Below are positions 22,297-32,795 of a stretch of 64,000 nt of DNA, in pieces; position 1 is the stretch's first letter, and every line of letters starts with the position of its first letter. A model generated the notes under the pieces. That model did no database searches. It was not told the DNA's origin and was given only the letters and a program-made list of their open reading frames with translations. The translations under genes were made by a program, and so were the position numbers. Source of the stretch: Ciborinia camelliae (Eukaryota > Ascomycota > Leotiomycetes > Helotiales > Sclerotiniaceae). The stretch lies in assembly GCA_025890175.1 (NCBI GenBank), contig JANPYM010000003.1:730556-794555 (forward strand). Direction: 5' to 3'.

Positions 22297-23491
22297 TGAT
22301 TTATGATTTGTGTTACATTTCAAACTCAATTAGCTTGGTATTTTCAATATTGACAGAATGATTGGGATTTTTGTTAGGCCTTCTTTGGGAATATTCTAGA
22401 GAACAAATGATACTGGCAAATGAACAACTTCAAAATTCTTCTTTCTAACTAAAGCTTTCACGGCTGCTCTTCTGACCTTCTTGCTTCACAGTATTGTTAT
22501 TTCCTTTTGGCACCGAGAATGGCTGATCTGTCACACAGAAGAAATAATCAGTGCATCACCAATCTGGAAGGCTTCTACGTTCGGAATCTATATACCACGA
22601 TTACTACCGCAAATTGCGAGGAGATATAACAGACTGCGTCTTTCATGTGAGCTCACCGATTATAATGTCGAATGCATCGCTCGTGGAATATTCGTGACCT
22701 GCAACTTCATAAGTCTAGAGCATTTAGATGTTTCGCTGCATCTGTTCAGAATATCGTAGTACTACATACAAAACGTTTGACTTTCTCTAACGGTCTTCTG
22801 TTCTCCCGGATTTTGTTCTTGTGTTCTTTCCAATTTCCTTTCCTTGATATTGAATTTCTGGCCTTTTTTTGTTTTTGTCTCTTCACCTCTACGATTATGC
22901 GCTAGTAACGAGGACAAAAGTTTAGCGAGGAGATAATACAAATTGGTTGACAAAGAACGGGAATATCGGATGAGACGTTCCTACGCCGTTCATCTCAGTT
23001 TTTAAGATGTGAAGGATTAGAATTGCGGGTAATAGCTCATTACTACCCTACCATCTCAGCCTCTTCATACTTTCTCTTTCTTTAGTTGAAGCCGTGGGTA
23101 TTAGATACTCGCAAAAGATCCTCATTAAATACCCTCGTTCCTCCAAGTAACTGTATGAAAACCAAAGATAATATGCTTCAACCTTGATATGAACTTTTGC
23201 CTCCATAGTACTGTAATCAGAAACTGGTTGAATTATATTGATAGATAAAACGATAACAGGAGGAACTTCCGGTTTTGGCAATCCCTAAGTCAATAGTCGA
23301 CGAAATTCCTGGTTTCTTTGGCAATGATTGTATGTATTGTAGATAGTAGATAGTAGATAAAAAACAAGTGTCGAATCTTTATCCTAAACTTCGGAAGAGA
23401 TTGTAGCTACGTAGATGTCTACTGCTAAAAGTTTCTAGTATCTTGATGCCTGATATCTTAGAGCTATAATGGCATATGGTGGTTGTAAGTT
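22297..23491. other. AT-rich intergenic DNA
   Basis: About 1.2 kb between the HET gene and the first hAT element. A small GTAGATAGTAGATAGTAGAT repeat lies near 23340-23358. Short ORFs have no recognised homology. Confidence 0.5.
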
Positions 23492-23499
23492 AGCGAACT

Positions 23500-24322
23500 T
23501 AGACTGCGCAAAAAATACCCGCCCCGTACAGGTTATTTGCAAATTATTTGCAAATAACCTACACCCCACGGGTTTCATAAATAATTCATAAATATCATAA
23601 ATATTCATAAATATAATATAAAAATTAATATAAAAATTAATATAAAAATTAATATAAAAATTAATATAAAAATTAATATAAAAATTAATATAAAAATTAA
23701 TATAAAAATTAATATAAAAATTAATATAAAAATTAATATAAAAATTAATATAAAAATTAATATAAAAATTAATATAAAAATTAATATAAAAATTAATATA
23801 AAAATTATAAATAATATTGAGGAATCAGGTCACATGGTTTCCGGTCACATGATCAGGGATCACGTGGTAAGCTATACCGCATAGGGTATGGGGGAGTAGC
23901 ATATAAGGGCAGCTGGGCTGCCACCAAATACATACTTCTAAGTCAAATCAATCTACTATAATTCTACCCTAGTACTTCCTTCCTACCGTATTACTGGTCA
24001 TCCCAGGATATACGATTAATAAATAATATAAATATATTAAATTAGTACTAGTATAAAAATTAGTATAAAAATTGTAAATAATTTCAAAAAATAAACAAGA
24101 TCCACAAATAATCCACAAATTTGCAAATAATCTGCAAATATACAAATAACCCATTTATTTACAAATAAATAAATTATTTACAAATTATTTGCAAATAACT
24201 TGTACGAAGCATAAAATACTCATTGAAATTTAACATTACCTGTTTTGCATGTGGATTATTTGCAAATAACTTGAATCCGTCAGCTTCAATACCCGCCCCG
24301 CGGGGCCCCGTTGCGCAGTCTA
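23500..24322. mobile_element. Non-autonomous hAT-type transposon, 823 bp
   Basis: Perfect 12-bp terminal inverted repeats TAGACTGCGCAA, flanked by perfect 8-bp direct repeats AGCGAACT at 23492-23499 and 24323-24330. The 8-bp target duplication and short TAG-starting ends are diagnostic of the hAT superfamily. The interior has no transposase. It holds repeated subterminal ATTTGCAAAT palindromes (23533-23557, about 24184-24198, 24255-24269), TACCCGCCCCG near both ends, a 12-bp tandem array at 23615-23808, and several TCACATG/TCACGTG words near 23828-23868. Confidence 0.9.
23615..23808. repeat. 12-bp tandem repeat inside the hAT element
   Basis: About 16 nearly perfect copies of ATAAAAATTAAT in a row. 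Its homogeneity suggests recent expansion. It contains no G or C. Confidence 0.92.
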
Positions 24323-24779
24323 AGCGAACTTTTGTTGCAGAATATCTTCTTTTGTATTATAGAGATGCAATTTTGCTAAATTATAGTGAATGAGCAGAGA
24401 CTGAATGGGGATGTATGGGTTGGGTGTAGAGTAAAGTCGAGGCAATCTCCGAGGATTTATTTGGAAGTAAGATTACACCATACCCTCACTATATATAAAA
24501 GTGCCTCAAAACTATATTATTGTATTATGGAAAATGTGGCATGCAATATCAACGATCAAGGCGGGCGAGTTCGCTGGTCTCAGTGTGTCTTACAAAAATT
24601 CATTTCAGCTTCTATTACAAAGTGGTTGCCCATAGACAGACATCTCGCATTGTGAACTCTCTCAGCTTTACTAATTATTATCAACAAACGAAATGGGTTG
24701 GAAACAGTAAGACCTAATCAGTGACAGCAATGCAATGTATCCAATGCCGTGCGTAAGAGATTAAAATCCTGGTCTTGAG

Positions 24780-25264
24780 CAGGGCTGGGCACCCGTACCC
24801 TACCCGGGGTATTTGCCCTCGACGGATGGTCACCCTACCCCGTAGGATATTGCAGGGTGATTACCCTATGAAACCCGCGGGTACGGGTAGACCCGCGGGT
24901 ATATATCATGTGATCGTCTTATATAGTCGTCTAAAGTTGAGGTTATTCCCAACTATATAATGAATCAAAATGATAATCACATGTTTTCTAATCACATATT
25001 TCTGATCACATGCTTTCTGATCACATGCTTTCTAGTCACATGCTTTTTGGTCACATAAGGTACTTTCTAGTCACATTCAAGCCGCTAGACCGTATTGGGA
25101 ATCAAAAAAATGAGATATCCCACGTGACTATACCCGCCGGGTATACCCGTACCCTTCGAAATTCTATAGGGTTTTCACCCTACCCTATGGGATCTAACAG
25201 GGTGGTCACCCTTCGATTTCTACCCGGGTTTACCCCGGGTAACCCTACCTTTTGCCCAGCCCTG
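24780..25264. mobile_element. Non-autonomous hAT (Ac-like) element, 485 bp
   Basis: Ends CAGGGCTGGGCA / TGCCCAGCCCTG are near-perfect inverted repeats, and the flanks are perfect 8-bp direct repeats GTCTTGAG at 24772-24779 and 25265-25272. CAGGG-starting ends with an 8-bp duplication identify an Ac/Tip100-like hAT. Both ends are rich in short GGGTA/TACCC inverted words (for example ACCCGCGGGT), and the AT-rich centre has about six TCACATG/TCACATA words (24976-25060). There is no transposase; an active source element would have to act in trans. Confidence 0.92.
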
Positions 25265-25272
25265 GTCTTGAG

Positions 25273-26841
25273 TCATGGAGATAAAAGGGAGGAGAGAATT
25301 TTGATCATAACTGCTTTCAATCAGTTAAATCTCTCTTCTCTATGATGAATGTCTTACTTATTATTCCAAGTCTCGTTAATTATAGCTTGATATATGAAGA
25401 AAATGGGGGGGGAGAGCATGTACAGATTCGGTATGAGATATCCAATCAAAGAGAAAGCCGCTCCGCAGTAGGCATAAATGATTTCAATAAATTGAATGTA
25501 TTCACCTCAGAGACTATATCTTCCGGCGGAAATATATAAACTTGGAAATATTTTATACTTATTTGACCTTCAAACTATCCTATCCACGTCGCACAATCAG
25601 GATCTGAGCTGTTGTTCACAGCTGGGCGGATCAATCAACATAGCCCGATGTAACTTGCGTGAGAAAGCTTGAAAAACTAGATAGTATTTATATATCAATA
25701 TCGAAATATTTGACAAATATGATACCAACTACGGCGACAGAAGCAAGTCTTTGGTGGCGAGAATTAAGCGTGACAGTAATGACGTTGTATGAAAAGAAGA
25801 TCAATGATCGATGGTGAATTGAGACGTATGAATTTTGAAATATAACCAAGACTTTTGACCAGATATCCGTTTACTTTTGAGCCGTTTGCTATATAACAGC
25901 TCCCAGCACTCCTGTATAACTGAGCAGCCTTTTATAAGGTGGGTGTAGTTTTCGCTGGTTGCTTTGTGAAACCTCGCCTTATATACACAAGTCTCTGCGC
26001 ACCCAATACGTATTCCTCAAATTCCAGCTAAAATTAGGTCTCAGTCCCCAAAATTAATTCTGTGCCCCAACTCTATCGATAGATTTGAGAATTTTTGCGT
26101 ACATATTCAAACCTCGAAGCGGGGCATTGAGTGAGTATTTCCCGGAGCAAAGAGCATGATTCTGTGAGGATGATTTGAGATTTTGCGGATCCATTTGCTA
26201 GGAAAATGAATACATGCATGAGAAATCATGTATTCAAAGGGCTTGATCAAGATTTAGCTTTGATGTATCATAGAATACAGAACTTTGAAGGGAGAAATCG
26301 TAGCAAGCAAATCAACTACCTTTTGCACCAAGTGTATATAAAATGTGACAACTGAGTCGCAAATAAAACATATTGCGAGCTTCCCTGCCGTCTCAAAATA
26401 ACAAAATAAGCCAGAATTCATAGAAACATTGAAAATCAAAAACTAGCAAAGCCATTGGATCATGACAATAAAATTATGCTTATTCGATGACGATAATGAG
26501 ATTTATGAACGAAAAAAGGTAAAGTTTTCTTCTCATACGCAGAGAAATACCTATCTAAAAGTGAAAGCCAGTCTCGACTTCCACATTCATCATCCTTACT
26601 CCAGGTTTCTGCCTCCTTTCTTCCCAAATAGTTCTTTCCAATATTTTATACATTCAACTTCCCCAGCCCCGCTCCCGAAGCCCGCTCCTTCCTCATAAAA
26701 ACGTTACAAAACAAACTCTCCCGTCTAAAAAGAGCACCCAAGGTCCACATCATCCACATCGTCTCCATTAAATTCCCCTCAGACAAAAAACTTACAGCCA
26801 AAAAAATATATGAATTCACTATTAACATAATAGCAACTACC
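25273..26841. other. AT-rich intergenic DNA
   Basis: About 1.6 kb with no gene recognised. A run of seven A (T on the minus strand) near 26800 lies about 35 nt downstream of the tRNA gene and could serve as its Pol III terminator. Confidence 0.45.
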
Positions 26842-26951
26842 TATCCCGTGCAGGGTTTGAACCTGCGATCTTCTGTGCGCGACGAAAAAATCCAGAGAAA
26901 TTTTTGATTTTTTTTGTGAGACAGATGGCATGACCACTAGCCCAACGAGAT
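26842..26951 (-). tRNA. tRNA-Val (anticodon CAC) with a 37-nt intron
   Basis: A complete cloverleaf on the minus strand. Acceptor ATCTCGT pairs with ACGGGAT (one G-U pair); D-arm GGC/GCC; anticodon stem TCTGT/ACAGA with loop CTCACAC; variable loop AGATC; T-arm GCAGG-TTCAAAC-CCTGC; discriminator A73. Anticodon CAC is at 26918-26916. The intron, 26914-26878, lies after position 37, the canonical nuclear site. The B box GGTTCAAACC is perfect. Unusual for valine, the first pair is A1-U72 rather than G-C. Confidence 0.9.
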
Positions 26952-28195
26952 GTTTTTTGATTGGTGCTTTTCTTTTGATCTGGTGGGTTTATTTGTTCTT
27001 GAGGATGATAGAACTTTGGAGGATGGGGATTAGCGAGGAGATAGAGGGGCCCGCTTTTGGGGGAGGGGGTTTGTTTGTTGGATGGGGAATGGGAGTGCGA
27101 TTTTTTTATGGGTGAATTGGGATGGTTTTATTGGAGATTGGGTATGTATATATATATATGAACCTGGGAATCTTTGGAGTAGGTCTCCATCATGATGGCT
27201 GGATATCCAAGAATATTCTTACACGATGTAGGTTGTGCTGGTCAAGTGTACACAGTATTTATACACGGCGCATGATAGTAATTGAGTGGTTTTTTGGCTT
27301 CTGAAAATATTCTTGAAAATCGATTTATTTATATATAAACTCTACAAAAATAACAAACACTGAAAACATCCAATATCATCATGGACACTACTGATCATCA
27401 TAGTGAAAGATGCTTCATGTAATTCGGTCAGGTCAGCAGTTCGGATTCTTTCAGATCCATCTAAATTCTGTACAACACTCGGCTAGAATCTGAAATTGGC
27501 GGTACTACACAACTACACATATCTTACTCATGGATGATTTGATTTGTTTTAGTTCGTATCGTATTGCTGGAATTTGAATATGGTATGCAAAGATATGGAT
27601 AAGAATTGTATTAATCTGAACTGTTGATCCGCAGCCTGCTAATTCGAATACTTTCTGTTGATTAAAGAATTTAATTACCATGATGAGAGAGGTCCACGTT
27701 GTGCAATATGAAGTGTATATATTTTTTAAGGCTGGATTCATGAACTTTCCACAAAGGACAATTTCTTGAGGCGGAATTCTACTAACGCCTGTTTTGCTCA
27801 TATGGTAGGAGAATAATTAAAAGAATAATTAGTTCGACTATCTTGACACCCAACTTGAGAGAATGTTTGAGTCGAGTCGGTCGGATTTCCTGACAATCCT
27901 GTCTATTTTCGTAAAACTAGAAGCGAAAAGAAAGCGATTTATGATTTATATCAACATCGTTAAGTGCCTTTGTAATTATGCAAATAAGCTGATCTCGATA
28001 ACATGAGAATCCTTCAAAGTATTCGAGTCTGCTAAGGAATTTCGGAAAAAATTCATCTCCGTAGATAGTTCCATCGGTTTTCGTTCCGTTATCTGCACTC
28101 AAATATATCTTTCTCCTTTTATTATATTTCGAATAGCTTCCGCGTGACCAAAGCTAATGTAACCGGTCCGGAACACCTGGCTCTCATGATATAGG
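26952..28195. other. AT-rich intergenic DNA, possible coding relics
   Basis: A 98-codon minus-strand ORF at 27505-27801 begins with ATG and looks moderately protein-like, but I recognise no family. It lies downstream of the decayed membrane-protein gene and may be part of the same relic. Confidence 0.35.
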
Positions 28196-29260
28196 TCAGC
28201 GTCGAGCATCATCTGCCATTCCATTCCAATTCTTACGCAACACGCCAAACTTGATCCTCATATCTAATATATAATTATTCATGAGCAACACTCCCAAAGA
28301 GTTTCCTCTAGATAAATTGTGAAAGTCGGGATTCCTAGTCGTAGCGAACACTGCCATCAAAGAATTACTAATTATGTGCAATGCCATTGTAATTAAAAAC
28401 GTAGAATTCCGAGCAGACTCTACAAGCATCTTTAGTCGTTCAGATTCAAATATTTTCTGGTTTGCAACAAGGTTTGTCGAATTTCGCATTGCTGTTGTAT
28501 AGTAATCGAAATATTATTGCTGGATTTTGTTGGCAGATGAGTATTGTACTGTTGGTCCATGGAAAGTCTGTATGTATGATGAATTCATGGCTGGCGGTGG
28601 TATCATCAGGACCTCTATAGTTTGTGCTGTCTGTAAGAATTTTGTGCATGGGGAGTCGGTGAAACTGCCAGTACTCGGGATGCTGAAGAGAATATTGGAG
28701 AACTGTTTTGAACGCCAATAAACCGCTGGCCAAGACATAGAGATTATTTCCGTGTACACTGCTAGTACAACAGAAAGAGCAGAGGGAGGAATTATACCTG
28801 TAAGCTATATGTACCTAGAAGGGAAGATTAGTGGGTCCATTATAAAAAGGCATCCATGCTTGAAAGACATACCAGCATATCATAGACCAAAGTATTGCCA
28901 GCTTGGCAGTTTTGTACAGTTCCCACGATAGAAACCCAAGATGAGTCCATTGTCAGGGAGAACAATTTATCAACGGCATCTAACGAATAGGCATCTTTCT
29001 TTAACAAGCATCCAGATCAGTTGGGTATAAGCTTGATCGCATGCAGTCTTGAAAAGGGCAACGACGAGGAATTAAAATCCAATTTCGATTCTGAATGTCC
29101 ACTGTTGACGGTTTGATGATCCTGCAAGCTTTCCATATAGTCTCTGATAGTAAAGGTGTTGTAAAATTGCCAAAATGATACCGCTAAATGCATATAGAAT
29201 TATCAAAGTAGAGGTTTGCCACGCCACACCCAATTTAACATACTTCTCAATAGTTCTAGT
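28196..29260 (-). pseudogene. Decayed fungal multi-pass membrane protein gene
   Basis: Several minus-strand segments read like a large fungal membrane protein: LPARTRTIEKYVKLGVAWQT with a hydrophobic helix (about 29280-29100), FSLTMDSSWVSIVGTVQNC (about 28950), GIIPPSALSVV, PPPAMNSSYIQTFHGPTVQY, then AMRNSTNLVANQKIFESERL. The motif order (PPS.LTV, then PP..NSSY...F.GP) is one I associate with unclassified fungal membrane proteins. An in-frame TAA at 28516-28514 separates two parts of the same frame (KIQQ-stop-YFDYYTTAMRNST), and no splice pair I tried joins the upstream segment in frame. It is most likely a pseudogene; the exact limits are uncertain. Confidence 0.5.
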
Positions 29261-30803
29261 TCTAGCAGGTAGAATTTGATAGATTTCTGTCAGTATATCA
29301 ACCTGATTCTTGGTCCTTGGAACTACATTCCCAGTATGCGTATGGTTGAGGAGAGTCTACACTTGTGGTGTCCGCATGATTTCGTGATGGCATGGTGAAG
29401 AGTAAAGCTTTCGATGATGATCGTATATGGATTGAAGCTTGTATTAAAGAGTTGGTAAATCTTCGGATATCCATTAAGCACCCAAGCGCCTTCTTGGAGA
29501 CTTGAGGAATTATATTTCATCTAGGCAAAGTCGTTAATCTGGGACACGATTGGTAAACCTCAGATGTGAAGGTCCAAGAATCCAGATGTCAAGCATTCGG
29601 ACTCTATACCTAGCATTTTCTCTGCATAGAACCTGGCCCTTTTGCAGTTTCTGGGCCTATAATACGTTATTCTGCGACTGAAATGCCAATGGAAAGTTCT
29701 TGGCTCAAACGCGATCCGAAGGGGACTCGATCATTCGACTAGAATATGGGGCAGTTGAAAAATCTGAGGACAATTGGCCCTCCCATGACTTTTTGCAAAA
29801 AATCAGAATAACAGAATCTTGTGGATAGATTCGGAATAAAGCCTCATACAGTTTATGAAACCTGCCATGGAAGGGCTGGTGACCAAAATAATACCTCACG
29901 TGACAACATCTTAGCCATCAAATTTTATTCCATGAAATCTGTCAAACGCAACCATCTCATCACTAACTTGCAGTGTTCACTGTTGAAACCCCGAATCCTG
30001 CTCTTTCTAGCAATTATAAGAAAAGTCTTCAATAAGTTATCCACAATCATCCCAATAGATTTTCGGTTTGAGAATACCATATAACCTTACTCTATACAAT
30101 CCCTTGAGGACTACTCTGGACTGTCGACATGAGATTGCATCCTTCCTGTCTAGCACTTCCCAGATCTTCAAGTTTAGGAATTAGTATTGTCTCCACAATG
30201 TGAATGTAACGAGATTGTGATGTCTTCCTTCTACCAATTTTCACATGGAGGGAGACAAAATTATCAACGTTGTGAGTGATTTCCGGTCGACGATATCAGC
30301 CAACAGCGCAATATACGTACAATATCTAGAAGGTGTTCCTTCATCACTTCTTTTGCTGCGTTTTCTTCTTACAAGACCTGTTTCAAACACTAACTCTATC
30401 GAATTACAGTTCATTCTTCCGACTTCTTTGCCCATACCTGCTAAAGTCACGTGAAGAGACGGCCAGGTGAGAAGTATCATCGGTCATCTTGTTTCATTGG
30501 GGCTTGATAGGATTGCAATTCTCACTCATTAGCACAGTTATTAGTGGAACATTGAGTTTTGTGGCTGATTATTTTTCATTTTCTTGATGCTCTATCGCAG
30601 AAAACTTGAGCCGCTCCTACGATCGCATCATTGCTCAACCAAAATTCCCCCATACCATTTGTATTGCCCCATAGGCATCAAACTATGTTACTCCCCAACA
30701 CCGATAGCAAATACCCAATCAAAAGTCACCGCCTGCCATGGCCCCCGCCACAATAAATACATCAACCACGACTCCCGAGATCCCCCAACTCCCATCGATA
30801 ACT
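29261..30803. other. AT-rich intergenic DNA
   Basis: Further minus-strand pieces near 29323-29520 may belong to the 5' part of the decayed membrane-protein gene. Otherwise nothing recognisable. Confidence 0.35.
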
Positions 30804-31693
30804 TTAGTGCTGAGTCAAAAACTCAGTCTTATACACCCCGCGAAGTCTACGCTCATAGACGCTGCCAATTTGAACCTGCCATTTAATATCGATACCTGGA
30901 ACCTTATATGCCAATTTCCAGTTTTGAAAATTCAAGCCGTAGGCACCCGCAGCAAGTTTGAGCTGCGCAAAATTATTGTGGCTGTCAAGAAACGCAACGA
31001 CTTCTAGTTTAGACAACCAGAAGTTATTGATAATGTCAATCAACTTCATGATGTTTTTGACTCTGGCATTGTAGGTGGCTATATTATAGTGAAGTCCAGG
31101 GGCTTTGATGAGGATTGTAACTCTCAAGTAGGGAATGATCGCAGCGTATTTAGGAATAGCAGCTAGGACTAAAATATTGAAGAGTTAATAACTGGCTATC
31201 AAATAGATATATCCGGGAAAATGAGGATGTAAAGCTGCATTACCAAGTGGAAAGAGGACACAGAAGATGAAACATGAGATAGAGGTTTGGGATTGAGGAA
31301 TTGGAAGTAAGAAAACGGATTATACTCACGGGATTCCATGCTGGGTGCTGAAATTGACTGAAAGAAATCAAGGTTGATAACCATGTGGACATCCTTTTGG
31401 GTCTTCTCGATCATCAAATTGGGATGTTGGGGAAGCACGGAGTAGTCGAACTCTAAAGCTCGCTTCTTGATGGCTTGCTTTGCGGCGATCACCTCCTGAG
31501 CTCTCGTCTGCTTAGGGAGCTGTCTCTGCTGGGCGGGCTCTTGATGCTGAGCCATTTGTCTCTGCTGCTCGTCCAACCACTCTAATATTTCAGCTGGCGG
31601 ATTCTTCTGTTGAGCAATACCAGCTTGTCTCTCGACAAAGTGCTGGTGTGCTTGGAGAGGTTGGCCTTTGGCATTATTGTTATTATTTTCCAT
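30804..31693 (-). CDS. Paralogue A of a three-gene family of unknown function
   Basis: No known family recognised. Two exons, 31693-31330 and 31168-30804 (242 aa); the 161-bp intron joins SMESL to LAAIPKYAAIIPYLRVTIL, which aligns with the other two copies. The N-terminal 100 aa are Gln/Ala-rich and probably helical (HQHFVERQAGIAQQKN, QRQLPKQTRAQEVIAAKQAI). From ALEFDYSVLPQHPNLMIEK on lies the shared domain: a beta-strand-like segment, IPKYAAIIP, YNARVKNIMKLIDIINNF, FAQLKLAAGAYGLNFQNW and the C-terminal RRLRGVYKTEFL. No signal peptide or membrane segment. The start MENNNNNAKG aligns with MGNKNNRG and MGDKNNRG of copies B and C. It is the only copy with an intron in the domain. Confidence 0.75.
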
Positions 31694-32000
31694 TTTGTTT
31701 CTAGGAAAACAATTATCGGTTATGGAAATTTGTTTCAAAAAGTTTTGAATGACGTGATGGGTATTGAAAGTTGAAAACTTCAATTAGTGATTGGAGAATT
31801 TGGTGTTGATTAACCCTTGAAAAGAATATCTTTTAGAATTTAAAAGTTCGAAATTCTGAAGAGAGGAGATGACTTAAGTATCTTTACCTGATACGATCAC
31901 AGCTCCACCCAACTGCTTTTAATACAGCCATCTGAGTTAAAGACACTAATCATTCGACCGTATCAAAGTTTGATTTATCTGCAAGGCTACCGTATGTATA
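31694..32000. promoter_or_regulatory. Upstream region of paralogue A
   Basis: It resembles the upstream region of paralogue C (TTGAAAAGA, then GAATTCTGGAGAGAG versus AAATTCTGAAGAGAG), so the promoter was duplicated with the gene. Two CCGTAT motifs lie at 31958 and 31990. Confidence 0.5.
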
Positions 32001-32257
32001 CCTTAGTGGAGGCCCCTGGTTTTTCAATACAGGATTTATATCTAAATAACTATATATAAGAAAATGCTGTTTATATATATACGGAATTATATATGAAATT
32101 ACATATGCAAAACAAAACTACAGCTTTTATCTCGCATACAGCTTTATATACAATTTTATCTAATACATTGCAATGACACTAAATTTTACTATACACTATA
32201 CAAAGCCTTTTACACTATAGATTCACTGTTCAAAAATACCAGGGGCCTCCATTAAGG
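32001..32257. mobile_element. Short TA-flanked inverted-repeat element (MITE), 257 bp
   Basis: Ends CCTTAGTGGAGGCCCCTGGT and CCTTAATGGAGGCCCCTGGT (inverted, one mismatch in 20) with TA on both sides (31999-32000 and 32258-32259). The interior is AT-rich with no ORF. The TA duplication fits a Tc1/mariner-type non-autonomous element. It lies about 310 bp upstream of paralogue A's start codon. Confidence 0.82.
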
Positions 32258-32259
32258 TA

Positions 32260-32795
32260 CTACAAACTTTGTAAAGTATAAAGAATTTACCAAATATTCA
32301 GTAAGGCAGTCCAATTTCCAGCGGAAGCTTGAGCCTTAGAATGTTAAATTTTCGGAGAGTTTGAAAATTTCCAGCACAGCTTTTAGTTTGAATTCGGACA
32401 TCGAAACGTCGTATTTTCTGTGAGCAGAAAGTAGAATGAGGCACGTCGTAGAATTAAATTGGCTTAGTTGGCTCGATTTTAGAGATAGATCCAACAAGTA
32501 TTCAATGTTTCAGCAGGGTGTCACACATTAGCACAAATTTTCATGGCACATATTTACAGAGAGAGAACTATAGTCAATGCAATGCATTATTGTAGAAAGT
32601 ATGGACTATTTCCAGGGATACACCAATGTTCCCACCCGAGAATCATTTGACAATGAATAATTTTGTTGACTCGCCAGTACAATTATCCTCCAGGCCACCA
32701 GTAAATTCGCCAAAATTACATACCCAAACAAACTAATTAATCATCATTTCGCAAACGCCGGTAGCAAACCCCACTAACACCAACAAAATCACCAC
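32260..32795. other. Spacer between the MITE and paralogue B
   Basis: AT-rich, with no ORF recognised; 3' flank of paralogue B. Confidence 0.45.

Noticed and set aside
23615..23808. CRISPR-like array
   Set aside because: Direct 12-bp tandem repeats without spacers, inside a eukaryotic hAT element.
24775..25345. Small ORFs across the Ac-like hAT element
   Set aside because: They read through non-coding terminal repeats; no transposase motif.
27505..27801. 98-codon minus-strand ORF with an ATG
   Set aside because: Moderately protein-like but no family recognised; kept only as a possible relic.
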